This document shows positions 41,713 through 49,529 of a DNA stretch of 49,529 nt, in pieces. The stretch spans positions 1 through 49,529 of the forward strand of contig JAPPLJ010000034.1 of assembly GCA_028819475.1 (NCBI GenBank). Direction: 5' to 3'. Position numbers and translations under genes: made by a program. This DNA comes from Rhodospirillaceae bacterium. GTDB taxonomy: Bacteria > Pseudomonadota > Alphaproteobacteria > Bin65. The notes under the pieces are model-generated. The model was not told the origin of the DNA, made no database searches, and saw only the letters and a program-made list of their open reading frames with translations. Positions within the stretch are counted from its first letter, which is position 1; the number at the start of each line of letters is the position of its first letter.

Positions 41713-43248
41713 CTATTTCCGTCCGGCGACTGCCAGAGCGATGTCGGTGAGAGCGTGTGCCTTCGGACCGGCGCCTTCAATCCTTTCGGCGGTCGCAAGC
41801 GCGCCCTCTACATCGCCGGCCTGTGCCTGCGCCCGTGCGATGACGTGGAAAGCCCAGGCCTTGTCAGAAGCGTTTTCTGCCCTTCCAACGGTCGCCAGCG
41901 CCCCCTCCATATCGCCGGCCTGTGCCTGCGCCTCTGCGATGCCGCGGAGGACCTCAGCCTTCCAAAGGGCCACATCAATCTTTTCGGCAGCCGCGAGCGC
42001 CGATTCGAAGGTAGCCCGCGCGCCCTCCATATCGTCGGCTTGCACCTGCGCGCCGGCGATGACGCCGAGCACCCAGGCCTTGTGAGAGGCGTTTTCGATC
42101 TTTCCAGAGGTCGCGAACGCGGCTTCGACTGTTGTCCGGGCGCCGTTCCGATCCCCGGCCTCCGCCTGCGTCCGTGCGATGACGCCGAGCACCCAAGCCT
42201 TGTGAGAAGCGCGTTCAGTCCTTTCAGCGGTCGCAAGCGCGCCCGCCGTGTTGCCGGCTTTCGCTTGCGCCCCTGCGATGCCGGCGAGAGCCCGAGCCTT
42301 GCCATCGGCAGGCTCGATCCTTTCGGCAGTCGCAAACGCGCCCTCTATGTCACCGGCCTGCGCCTGCGCGCCTGCGATGTCGCCGAGAGCCAAAGCTTTC
42401 TCGTAGGCTTTGCCAATTCTTTCGGCGGTCGCAAGCGCGCCCTCGGTGTCGCCGGCTTTCGCCTGCGCCCCTGCGATGTTGCCGAGCGCCGAAGCCTTGT
42501 CAGAGGCGCTTTCAATACTTTCGGCGGTCGCGAGCGCGCCCCCTATGTCGCCGGCCTGCGCCTGCGCGTCTGCGATGTCGCTGAGCACCCAGGCTTTGTC
42601 AGAAGGGCGTTCAGTCCTTTCAGCGGTTGCAAGCGCGCCCTCCATATTGCCGGCTTTCACTTGCGCCCCTGCGATGCTGGCGAGAGCGTCAGCCTTGTCA
42701 AAAGCACGTTCGATACTTTCGGCGGTCGCGAGCGCACCCTCTAGGTCACCGGCCTGCGCCTGTGCGCCTGCGATGGCGATAAGGACCAAGGCCTTGTCAT
42801 CGCCGCGTTCGATCTCTTCCACTACCGCGAGCGCCTGGACGATGAGACAGGCGAAATCGGGCCCAGCAAAGCATCGGTCGCGTTCTGTAGCGGCGCGCTC
42901 GGTCAATAGATCCTTCCGCGCCTTTGCGACCCGTTCTTTCACACCGACGAGCGAGACGCTGCCGACCGCTTGGCTGGCGATCAGCTTCACCGCCGGATCG
43001 GTGGTCGAATAGCGTTTCGCGATCCGGGCGAGAGCGGCTTCGGCCCGTTTCAGCAGGCGGTAGCGAGCCTCCGGCGTTACGCGGCCGGCACGCTGCTTAA
43101 GCCGCACCTCGCCGACCATTAACTCGCTGGCGGGGCTGTAACCGTCCGCCAGGGCCGGTGCGCCGGGCAAGAGAGAAAGACACAGGGCCGTCAGAAAGGC
43201 GAGCGCGGCAAACGTCTTGTTCCGTCGCCCGGTCATCCGGTACGGCAT
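41713..43248 (-). CDS. Secreted repeat protein with about ten 33-residue TPR-like units
   Basis: 511 residues from ATG 43248. The signal peptide is MPYRMTGRRNKTFAALAFLT, continuing ALCLSLLPGAPALA, with cleavage expected before DGYSP. After a 120-residue unrepeated part containing two cysteines (RCFAGPDFACL), a 33-residue unit repeats about ten times: DKA-x-x-L-x-x-IAGAQA-x-AGD-x-EGALATAERIE. Units seven and eight carry a seven-residue insertion; the last is truncated. The helix-turn-helix pattern is that of tetratricopeptide-like repeats, so a protein-binding scaffold in the periplasm or outside the cell is likely. Repeats are also similar at DNA level, suggesting recent duplication. No function known. 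Confidence 0.85.
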   Translation of the reverse strand: MPYRMTGRRNKTFAALAFLTALCLSLLPGAPALADGYSPASELMVGEVRLKQRAGRVTPEARYRLLKRAEAALARIAKRYSTTDPAVKLIASQAVGSVSLVGVKERVAKARKDLLTERAATERDRCFAGPDFACLIVQALAVVEEIERGDDKALVLIAIAGAQAQAGDLEGALATAESIERAFDKADALASIAGAQVKAGNMEGALATAERTERPSDKAWVLSDIADAQAQAGDIGGALATAESIESASDKASALGNIAGAQAKAGDTEGALATAERIGKAYEKALALGDIAGAQAQAGDIEGAFATAERIEPADGKARALAGIAGAQAKAGNTAGALATAERTERASHKAWVLGVIARTQAEAGDRNGARTTVEAAFATSGKIENASHKAWVLGVIAGAQVQADDMEGARATFESALAAAEKIDVALWKAEVLRGIAEAQAQAGDMEGALATVGRAENASDKAWAFHVIARAQAQAGDVEGALATAERIEGAGPKAHALTDIALAVAGRK

Positions 43249-43294
43249 GGCGGTGTTTCCTGTTCGTTCGGCCAAGTCTCGCCGGTGCGCATAA

Positions 43295-43340
43295 CCGAAC
43301 GGTTCGGGAACTGCAACCGGAATCGGGCGCGGCCCGATTC
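43295..43340. promoter_or_regulatory. Two palindromes upstream of the repeat-protein gene
   Basis: CCGAAC-G-GTTCGG (43295-43307) is a perfect 13-base palindrome 47 bases before the repeat-protein start. GAATCGGG-(5)-CCCGATTC (43320-43340) is a perfect 8-bp hairpin further upstream. The first looks like an operator; the second may be an operator or a terminator for either neighbour, without a T run. Confidence 0.4.
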
Positions 43341-43389
43341 GAAATTGCCGGACGGGACCTTCCGATTCGTAAATGAACATACAGACCGA

Positions 43390-44301
43390 TCAACCGATAG
43401 ACGAGCCGCGGCCAAAACTCCCGACCGGAGCGCCGCTGACGCCGGGGCTGAAGGCGAACAGGCCGCCGGCAAGCGGCTCGGCGGCGCGCGCGGCCCCGTC
43501 CATGCCGGCGGTGCCCGAGGTGACGACGAGGATATCGAGGTCCGGGCCGGCGAAGGCGCAGCTGGTCGGGCGGCTCACCGGCATGTCGACGATCCGGTCG
43601 ACCGTCCCGCCGGGCGTGAAGCGGGCGATGCAGCCGCCGTCCCAGCGCGCGCTCCACAGGCAGCCTTCGGCATCGACCGCCATGCCGTCGGGCCAGCCGG
43701 GCGCAGCGCCGGGTTCGACTGCGACCGCCCGCAGGCCCAACGCGCCGCCGTCGGGCGCGCCGCCCGCCGGGTCGAAGCCGTAGCGGAAGATCGCGCCGGC
43801 CGGGCTGTCGGCGATGTAGAAGACCGTCCCGTCCGGGCTCCAGCCCGGCCCGTTGGGCACGGTGAAGCCGTCGGCCATCTGCGCCACCGTGCCGCCCGGC
43901 CCGAGCCGGTAGAGCCGGCCGCCCGCGCCCGTATAGTTGCGCGGCATCGAGCCGGCCCAGAAACGCCCGTCCGGGCCACACTTGCCGTCGTTGAAATGAT
44001 AATCCGGCCGCGCTTCCTCCGGCCGGCTGAGCGGGCTGAATGCTCCGGTCTCCGGGTCGAGACGGCCGAAGCCGGAGGACAGCGCCGCGACAAGACCGCC
44101 ATCGTTGCGCAAGCCGATGCTGTGGATCGCCTCGCCGACCTCGACGCACGCGGTCGTCCCGGCCGCAAGGTTATGGCGGTGCAGCCGCTTGCCGATACAG
44201 TCGATCCACCAGACGCAGCCGGCTTCGGCATCCCAGACCGGCGCTTCCCCCAGGCGCGCCTTCGCGTCGGAAAGCAGGTCGACCGCGATTTTTCCGGTCA
44301 T
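43390..44301 (-). CDS. SMP-30/gluconolactonase/LRE-family protein
   Basis: 303 residues, six-bladed propeller. LGEAPVWDAEAGCVWWIDC holds the first metal-ligand glutamate; FNDGKCGPDGRFWAGSM the asparagine/aspartate ligand region; PNGPGWSPDGTVFYIADS and GWPDGMAVDAEGCLWSARW the remaining ligands. Family members are Ca or Zn lactonases for sugar lactones such as gluconolactone or arabinolactone. No signal peptide. It lies 22 bases after the antitoxin gene on the same strand, but also 141 bases upstream in reading direction of no linked sugar gene, so the pathway is unknown. Confidence 0.9.
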   Translation of the reverse strand: MTGKIAVDLLSDAKARLGEAPVWDAEAGCVWWIDCIGKRLHRHNLAAGTTACVEVGEAIHSIGLRNDGGLVAALSSGFGRLDPETGAFSPLSRPEEARPDYHFNDGKCGPDGRFWAGSMPRNYTGAGGRLYRLGPGGTVAQMADGFTVPNGPGWSPDGTVFYIADSPAGAIFRYGFDPAGGAPDGGALGLRAVAVEPGAAPGWPDGMAVDAEGCLWSARWDGGCIARFTPGGTVDRIVDMPVSRPTSCAFAGPDLDILVVTSGTAGMDGAARAAEPLAGGLFAFSPGVSGAPVGSFGRGSSIG

Positions 44302-44323
44302 GCCGCGGCGCCGGGCGCGCCTT

Positions 44324-44617
44324 CTAGATCTGCCGGATTTCGAGATTCAGACGCATGCCGACCGCGGCGGCTGCGCGCTTCAGGGTATGCAGCGTTACGC
44401 CTTCATTCTCCGGATCGAGCAGACGGTCGAGTTGCGAACGGCTGGTTTCCATGCGCTCGGCCATATGCGCCTTGGAGATGTTCTGCGCTTCCATCGCTTC
44501 CTTCAGTTTGTAGACCAGCGCGGCCTTTATCGCGTCGTTGCGGATGTCGTCATATGCGTCGTCGCGCCGGAGCAGGCTGTCCAGCGTCGAGCCGACGCGC
44601 GGGTTCTCACGGTTCAT
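44324..44617 (-). CDS. higA: HigA-like XRE-family antitoxin
   Basis: 97 residues. A Cro/C1-type helix-turn-helix occupies about residues 40-75: AQNISKAHMAERMETSRSQL followed by DRLLDPENEGVTLHTLKRAA. In type II systems with the toxin first, such an antitoxin neutralises the ribosome-dependent mRNA nuclease and represses its own promoter. It overlaps the toxin gene by 11 bases, and an operator-like palindrome lies before the toxin. The start is preceded by GGAGCACAACCGAA. Confidence 0.85.
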   Translation of the reverse strand: MNRENPRVGSTLDSLLRRDDAYDDIRNDAIKAALVYKLKEAMEAQNISKAHMAERMETSRSQLDRLLDPENEGVTLHTLKRAAAAVGMRLNLEIRQI

Positions 44618-44972
44618 TTCGGTTGTGCTCCTTCATGCGGCGCTGCGCCAGCTTCAGTTCCTTTGCCGGTGTCGTCCTACTCTTTTTTATGAACCCATGG
44701 AGAAGGACCATGGACTTCCCCGACACGAGGAAGAAAACTCTGGCGATCCGGCCGCCGGCCATATCGCTCCGCACTTCGTACAGACCGGGATATCCTGCGA
44801 TCGACCGGCAGAGTGGCAGACCGCACGGCCAGCAGAATTCGACCTTCGTCAGATCCCGTCCGATCGATCTCCGGTCCTGCCGCGAGAGTTCCGCCAGCCA
44901 GTCCCGAACCGGTTCCCGGCCGCCGGGCAGCCGATAGAACCGGGCTACGATCGATTTTCCAGGTGCCGCCAT
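44607..44972 (-). CDS. higB: HigB/RelE-like toxin (phage-derived Gp49-like family)
   Basis: 121 residues from ATG 44972, which follows the operator palindrome. MAAPGKSIVARFYRLPGGREPVRDWLAEL and YEVRSDMAGGRIARVFFLVSGK, then LLHGFIKKSRTTPAKELKLA are the pattern of the Gp49-like/HigB toxin family (PF05973), which cleaves mRNA at the ribosome. Order toxin-antitoxin is that of HigBA. The frame stays open far upstream as an antisense shadow of the aminotransferase gene, which is not coding. Residues 50-60 contain unusual cysteines (FCWPCGLPLC). Confidence 0.85.
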   Translation of the reverse strand: MAAPGKSIVARFYRLPGGREPVRDWLAELSRQDRRSIGRDLTKVEFCWPCGLPLCRSIAGYPGLYEVRSDMAGGRIARVFFLVSGKSMVLLHGFIKKSRTTPAKELKLAQRRMKEHNRNEP

Positions 44973-44982
44973 GGCTCGTAAT

Positions 44983-44998
44983 GCACCATAATTGGTAC
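44983..44998. promoter_or_regulatory. Candidate HigA operator
   Basis: GCACCATAATTGGTAC at 44983-44998 is an imperfect palindrome: ACCA/TGGT arms around TAAT, with an outer G/C pair. It lies 11 bases upstream of the toxin start on the minus strand, the usual place for antitoxin autorepression. Confidence 0.4.
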
Positions 44999-45179
44999 AG
45001 CAAATGCAATCCGGTCGTCCAGACCGGAAATGGTCGGCGCTGTCCTTCCCGGAGACCTTACCGCCTGTCACCGCTGACGCATCGACCTGTGTCATTCTTC
45101 GCGCTACCGGGCGGGCGGCGGGCGCGTTAGGGAGGGCGGCCGCATCCGCCAACCCGATCCGCGACCCCCGGAGCCTGCC

Positions 45180-46352
45180 ATGGGCGACGCCGAGCTTCTT
45201 GCCGCCATCAATCCGCGCATCGCGGCGATTCCGGAAAGCGGCATCGTCGAGCTCGCCAACCACGGGCGCGAGATACCGGACCTGATCCCGCTGTGGATCG
45301 GCGAGGGCGACCTGCCGACGCCGGACTTCATCGGCGAGGCCGCGATGAAGGCGCTGCGCACGGGGCAGACCTTCTACACATACCAGCGCGGCATCCCGCC
45401 CCTGCGCCGGGCGCTCGGCGCCTACCTGAGCGGGGTCTACGGCATCGAGGTCGCGCCGGAGCGCACCATCGTCACCATCGGCGGCATGCAGGCGGTCATG
45501 CAGACCATGCAGATGCTGCTCGGCCCGGACGACGAGGTGGTGGCGCCGTCGCCGGTCTGGCCGAATATCGGAGCGGCGGTGGATATCGTCGGCGGCCGGG
45601 TCGTGGACGTGCCGCTCAGCCTCGGCAGCGCCGGCTGGACGCTCGATCTCGACCGGCTGTTCGATGCGGTCGGCCCGCGCACCAAGGCTTTCTTCATCAA
45701 CTCGCCGGGCAACCCGACCGGCTGGACGATGCGTCGCGAGGACCAGATCGCGGTGCGCGACTTCGCCCGGCAGCGCGGCCTGTGGATCGTCGCGGACGAG
45801 GTCTACGGCCGGCTGGTCTACGGCATGGACGTCGCGCCCTCCTTCCTCCAGGTCTGCGAGCCCGACGAACGGCTGGTCGTCGTCAACACCTTCTCGAAGA
45901 ACTGGTCGATGACCGGCTGGCGCATCGGCTGGCTGGTCGGGCCGGCGGCGCTCGGCCAGGTCTTCGAGAACCTGGTCCAGTACAACACGTCCGGTGTGCC
46001 GACCTTCCTGCAATACGGCGCCGTCGCCGCGCTGAAGGAAGGCGGGCCGTATCTCGACGACATGATCGCGCGCTGCCGCACGGGCCGGGACATTGTGTGC
46101 GATGCGCTGGCGCCGCTGCCCAACGTCCGTTTCGCCCGGCCGGATGGCTCTTTCTACCTCTATCTGGCGGTCGATGGCGAAACCGACAGCCGGGCGCTCG
46201 CCTACCGGCTGGTCGACGAGGCCCGTGTCGGCCTCGCGCCGGGCGCGGCCTTCGGACCGGACAGCGAAGGATTCATGCGGCTCTGCTTCGGAGTCTCCCA
46301 CGACAAGCTGGAGGCGGCCATGGCGCGGCTGTTCCCGGCGCTGGCGCGGTAG
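45180..46352 (+). CDS. Class I/II PLP-dependent aminotransferase
   Basis: 390 residues, fold type I. The PLP lysine is K240 in NTFSKNWSMTGWRIGW. FFINSPGNPTGWTM binds the cofactor/substrate, VADEVYGRLVYG holds the PLP-ring aspartate and tyrosine, and FMRLCFGVSHDKL has the C-terminal substrate-carboxylate arginine. N-terminal PLWIGEGDLPTPDFI and FYTYQRGIPPLRRALGAYL are typical of aspartate-aminotransferase-like enzymes. Amino donor and acceptor are not determined. Stands alone before the inverted-repeat element. Confidence 0.92.
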   Translation: MGDAELLAAINPRIAAIPESGIVELANHGREIPDLIPLWIGEGDLPTPDFIGEAAMKALRTGQTFYTYQRGIPPLRRALGAYLSGVYGIEVAPERTIVTIGGMQAVMQTMQMLLGPDDEVVAPSPVWPNIGAAVDIVGGRVVDVPLSLGSAGWTLDLDRLFDAVGPRTKAFFINSPGNPTGWTMRREDQIAVRDFARQRGLWIVADEVYGRLVYGMDVAPSFLQVCEPDERLVVVNTFSKNWSMTGWRIGWLVGPAALGQVFENLVQYNTSGVPTFLQYGAVAALKEGGPYLDDMIARCRTGRDIVCDALAPLPNVRFARPDGSFYLYLAVDGETDSRALAYRLVDEARVGLAPGAAFGPDSEGFMRLCFGVSHDKLEAAMARLFPALAR

Positions 46353-46357
46353 CAGGG

Positions 46358-46540
46358 CGCCCTTCGAGACGGCCATTTCGGGACGGCCCTTCGACAAGCT
46401 CCGGACAGGCTGCTGGCGCGCCTCCTCAATGGCCTCCTCAGGATGAAGCTGAACATGTTGAACATATTACATCTTCATCCTGAGGAGAGGTTGAGGAGCG
46501 GTCCGCAGGACCGCGTCACGAAACCTCGTCTCGAAGGGCG
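46358..46540. repeat. Nested inverted repeat (dispersed REP/MITE-like element)
   Basis: Outer arms CGCCCTTCGAGACG (46358-46371) and CGTCTCGAAGGGCG (46527-46540) are a perfect 14-bp inverted repeat. Inner arms CTCCTCAGGATGAAG (46434-46448) and CTTCATCCTGAGGAG (46473-46487) are a perfect 15-bp repeat around a 24-base loop. A further CTCCTCAA/TTGAGGAG pair lies between. The whole 183 bases can fold on itself. Similar CTTCGA...CTCAGGATGA elements are frequent in intergenic regions of GC-rich alphaproteobacteria. No protein coded. Confidence 0.8.
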
Positions 46541-46558
46541 GCGCGCACCGGCCGTGGC

Positions 46559-47791
46559 ATGACGCTTTCAGAGACACAGGCCCATCGGCAGGCCCGGCCC
46601 GGGCTGCTGCTGTTCGCCACCCTGGTGCTCGCCACGATGATGGGGCCGATGGCGCTCCAGATGTTCTTCCCGGCGGTGCCCGGCGTGAAGACGGGGCTCG
46701 GCGTGGCCGACGCTCTCGGCCAGCTCACGGTCAGCCTGCCGCTCTTCGTCATGGCCTTTCTCACCCTGGCCTACGGCTCGCTGTCCGACCGGCTCGGGCG
46801 CCGGCCGGTCCTGATCGGCGGCATCCTGCTGTTCGCCGCGGGCAGCGCGCTCTCGGCCGCGGCGGACACGATCTGGCTGCTGCTCGCCGGGCGCTGCGTC
46901 CAGGCCGCGGGCGGGGCGTGCGGCGTGGCCCTCGCGCGCGCCATCGTCCGGGATGTCTACGGCACCGACCGGCTCGCCAAAACCATCGCCTACCTGACCA
47001 TGGCCTTTGCGCTCGGGCCGATGCTCTCGGTGCCGCTCGGCGGCTGGCTGGTCGCCGGCTACGGCTGGCGCAGCGTGCTCGTCTTCGCCGCGCTCGCCGG
47101 CCTCGTCATCGCGCTGTGCGTCTTTCTCGCCGTCGCCGAAAGCCACCCGCCGGCGGCGCGCAGGCCGGGCGGCGGCGCGGCCGGCCTGCTCCGGGACTAT
47201 GGCGGCCTGTTGCGCAATCTCCGCCTGCAAGCCTTCGTCTGGCAATCGGGCGCGACCTCGGGCGCCTTCTTCGTCGCCGCGCCGGCTTCCGCCATCGTCA
47301 TGATCGACTATCTGGGCTATTCGCCGGAGGCCTACGGCTTCTGGTTCCCGCTGTTCCCGGCCGGCTTCCTGCTCGGCAACTTCGCCGCCGGCCGGCTGAG
47401 CGGGCGCGTCCCGGTCGAGACCATGGTGCTCGCCGGCAGCCTGCTCCAGGCGGCGACGGTCGGCGCGTTCGCGCTGTTCGCCGCGGCCGGCGCGCTCACG
47501 CCCTGGACGATCTTCCTGCCCGCCTTCTTCATCACCTTCGCCAACGGGATCGGCCTGTCGAGCGCCCAGGCCGGCGCGATCCGCCTGGCTGGCGACCGCG
47601 CCGGGACCGCCGCCGGCATCGGCTCGTTCATGCAGCTGTTCTGCGGCGCCCTGTTCGCCCAGCTGTTCGGCCTGCTCGCCGATGGCACGGCCGGCCCGCT
47701 CGTCCTGGTGCTCGGCCTGACCAGCGCCCTGGGGCTCATCGCCGGCACCGCCGCCTTCGCCCTGCGGGACCGTGCCACGTTACGGCGCTGA
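46559..47791 (+). CDS. Second Bcr/CflA-family MFS exporter
   Basis: 410 residues, about twelve transmembrane segments. MFS loop motif YGSLSDRLGRRPVL and the Bcr/CflA-type GRCVQAAGGACGVALARAIVRDVYG are present, as in the exporter at 3886, with which it shares only family-level similarity. The first helix has TMMGPMALQMFFPAVP. It is flanked on both sides by members of the same dispersed repeat class. Substrate unknown; a role in drug or metabolite efflux is inferred from the family. Confidence 0.9.
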   Translation: MTLSETQAHRQARPGLLLFATLVLATMMGPMALQMFFPAVPGVKTGLGVADALGQLTVSLPLFVMAFLTLAYGSLSDRLGRRPVLIGGILLFAAGSALSAAADTIWLLLAGRCVQAAGGACGVALARAIVRDVYGTDRLAKTIAYLTMAFALGPMLSVPLGGWLVAGYGWRSVLVFAALAGLVIALCVFLAVAESHPPAARRPGGGAAGLLRDYGGLLRNLRLQAFVWQSGATSGAFFVAAPASAIVMIDYLGYSPEAYGFWFPLFPAGFLLGNFAAGRLSGRVPVETMVLAGSLLQAATVGAFALFAAAGALTPWTIFLPAFFITFANGIGLSSAQAGAIRLAGDRAGTAAGIGSFMQLFCGALFAQLFGLLADGTAGPLVLVLGLTSALGLIAGTAAFALRDRATLRR

Positions 47792-47840
47792 CGCGCCGGC
47801 TCGGGATGAGGCTATTATTTGCAAATACAAATACCGTCTT

Positions 47841-47883
47841 CTCACCCTGAGTAGCCCGGATGAATAACGGGGCGTATCGAAGG
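47841..47883. repeat. Partial copy of the dispersed repeat
   Basis: CTCACCCTGAGTAGCCCGGA (47841-47860) to the CGTATCGAAGG end at 47873-47883 parallels the right half of the element at 46473-46540 (ATCCTGAGGAG ... CGTCTCGAAGG), but without the left half and with a shorter interior. A degenerate half-element in the 136-base gap downstream of the exporter. Confidence 0.5.
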
Positions 47884-47927
47884 AATACAGCCTGTTCTCA
47901 CGTTCGGGAATCGGGCAGTCGCCCGCA

Positions 47928-48770
47928 TCAACGAAAATGCGCTTCGTAACTGGTGGGGAAAAGTGAAACGTGCGCCTTAAGGGGCGGGTATAGCTCGAAG
48001 GCCTTGGGTTCCCGAGCAAAATTCCACAGCCTGAACAGACACCATTCGCCGGCGCACGCTTCAGACACGGCGAATTCGTTGTGAGTGATGTCGAAGGGCG
48101 TGCGCTCCCATCCGTTCGTGGTCTTCACTTCGATCAGCCTTGGGCGCCCGTCGTGCCGAAAACTGGCAATGTCGTATCCAGCGCCATCGCCCTCGTCGCG
48201 GGACACCCATTTCACCTGCTCCGCCAGATCGGGGCGCCGTTCCACTTTCAGCGTTGCACGCTCAAATTCGAACACCAGCGCCTCGCCGGCCTCTCCGAGG
48301 GCCCGGTTACGCTCATCCCTGCCCGCTACATCGAATCTCCGCGCGACGCCGAGCATTCTCTCGAGATCGGCCGGTGGAGGCGCGTTACTATGCGTGGGCG
48401 GCGGCGAGACATAGAGCGAACCCGGATCCCTGATGCCGGTGGTAGCACGCGCGTCTTGACTAGGTGCAATCAGGTCCGGGTTTCGCTCCAGCCAGCGCCA
48501 AACCGCATCGATCAGAGAATCTTGGAAATTGTAGGCCGGTCTGTAGCCGTAGAGCCAAGTCTGGGCGAACGCCTTGAGCACCGCGCTGATATTCCGGTGC
48601 TTAAATTCAATGGAGGCCCGGCTGCGATCAATCCGAGTCCGGAGTTGCCGGTTGTGCTCGGCTTTGTTGGGCCGACGACCGGCGAGATCGTCTGCAAGCA
48701 TCGCGAAATAGTCCGCGACGATTGCGTCGTTCTCCTCGTCGGTCCAGGGAGTGCCCGCCCCGCTGGCCAT
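47928..48770 (-). CDS. DUF3883 protein, PD-(D/E)xK nuclease-like
   Basis: 280 residues. The N-terminal 100 residues (TPWTDEENDAIVADYFAML, RPNKAEHNRQL, SIEFKHRNISAVLKAF) form a helical region seen in DUF3883 orphans. The C-terminal DUF3883 domain has LGEAGEALVFEFERATL, GDGAGYDIASF and RPRLIEVKTTNGWERTPF, matching the E-(x)-D-ExK pattern of restriction-like nucleases. Such proteins are linked to DNA degradation or defence, but no methylase or helicase partner is nearby. It sits 22 bases after acs on the same strand, with somewhat lower GC than acs, consistent with an insertion. Confidence 0.8.
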   Translation of the reverse strand: MASGAGTPWTDEENDAIVADYFAMLADDLAGRRPNKAEHNRQLRTRIDRSRASIEFKHRNISAVLKAFAQTWLYGYRPAYNFQDSLIDAVWRWLERNPDLIAPSQDARATTGIRDPGSLYVSPPPTHSNAPPPADLERMLGVARRFDVAGRDERNRALGEAGEALVFEFERATLKVERRPDLAEQVKWVSRDEGDGAGYDIASFRHDGRPRLIEVKTTNGWERTPFDITHNEFAVSEACAGEWCLFRLWNFAREPKAFELYPPLKAHVSLFPTSYEAHFR

Positions 48771-48792
48771 TGTTTCGCCGGCTGAGCCGCCC

Positions 48793-49529
<737 letters not shown>

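Noticed and set aside
44973..46397. Upstream extension of the toxin frame across the aminotransferase
   Set aside because: Antisense to a gene with intact PLP motifs; no ribosome site; the toxin begins after the operator at 44972.

Overview
The window is about 49.5 kb of GC-rich bacterial DNA with dense, mostly short-gapped operons and frequent GTG starts. Gene content points to an alphaproteobacterium. The strongest clue is the run tsaE/amgK-murU-addB-addA-trxA facing folC-accD, together with rpsT, ihfB and lapA. The AddAB pair (rather than RecBCD), a class II ribonucleotide reductase and two Bcr/CflA exporters fit the same picture. The order or family cannot be fixed from the sequence alone.

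Layout, left to right. (1) 1-3.7 kb: a GC-rich hairpin repeat, an exonuclease III-like gene that has lost most catalytic residues, and an ATP-dependent DNA ligase with its MBL-fold exonuclease partner. (2) 3.9-7.2 kb: a Bcr/CflA exporter, a ChaC-type gamma-glutamylcyclotransferase and a glutamate dehydrogenase. (3) 7.2-10.1 kb: a lower-GC type II restriction-modification pair of the BsuBI/PstI family. (4) 10.2-13.7 kb: a B12-dependent ribonucleotide reductase whose active site is split by a 379-residue intein carrying a LAGLIDADG endonuclease. (5) 13.9-20.9 kb: a likely catabolic and uptake cluster of an MDR oxidoreductase, an alpha/beta hydrolase, a thiamine diphosphate enzyme and a complete TRAP transporter. 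(6) 20.9-24.6 kb: an AEC permease, ruvX, a MarR regulator with a three-copy 11-nt tandem in its leader, rpsT, ihfB and lapA. (7) 24.7-36.6 kb: the conserved housekeeping block accD-folC facing trxA-addA-addB-murU-tsaE/amgK, which joins fatty-acid and folate synthesis, double-strand break repair, peptidoglycan recycling and tRNA t6A modification.

(8) 36.6-37.45 kb: a gene-free stretch of about 850 bp with a near-consensus sigma70 promoter and a long stem-loop. (9) 37.45-41.6 kb: a radical SAM protein, tRNA-Gly(CCC), a secreted DUF2147 protein, a DUF1932 dehydrogenase and a flavin disulfide reductase. (10) 41.7-45.0 kb: a secreted protein built from about ten 33-residue TPR-like repeats, an SMP-30 lactonase-like protein and a HigBA toxin-antitoxin pair. 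(11) 45.2-49.5 kb: a class I aminotransferase, a nested inverted repeat, a second Bcr/CflA exporter, a DUF3883 nuclease-like orphan and the C-terminal part of acetyl-CoA synthetase, cut by the window edge.

The most notable items are the intein at the reductase radical cysteine, the probable exonuclease III pseudoenzyme next to the repair ligase, the TsaE-AmgK fusion coupled to MurU, the 33-residue repeat protein and the promoter-bearing gene-free region. No CRISPR array, rRNA or intact transposase was seen.
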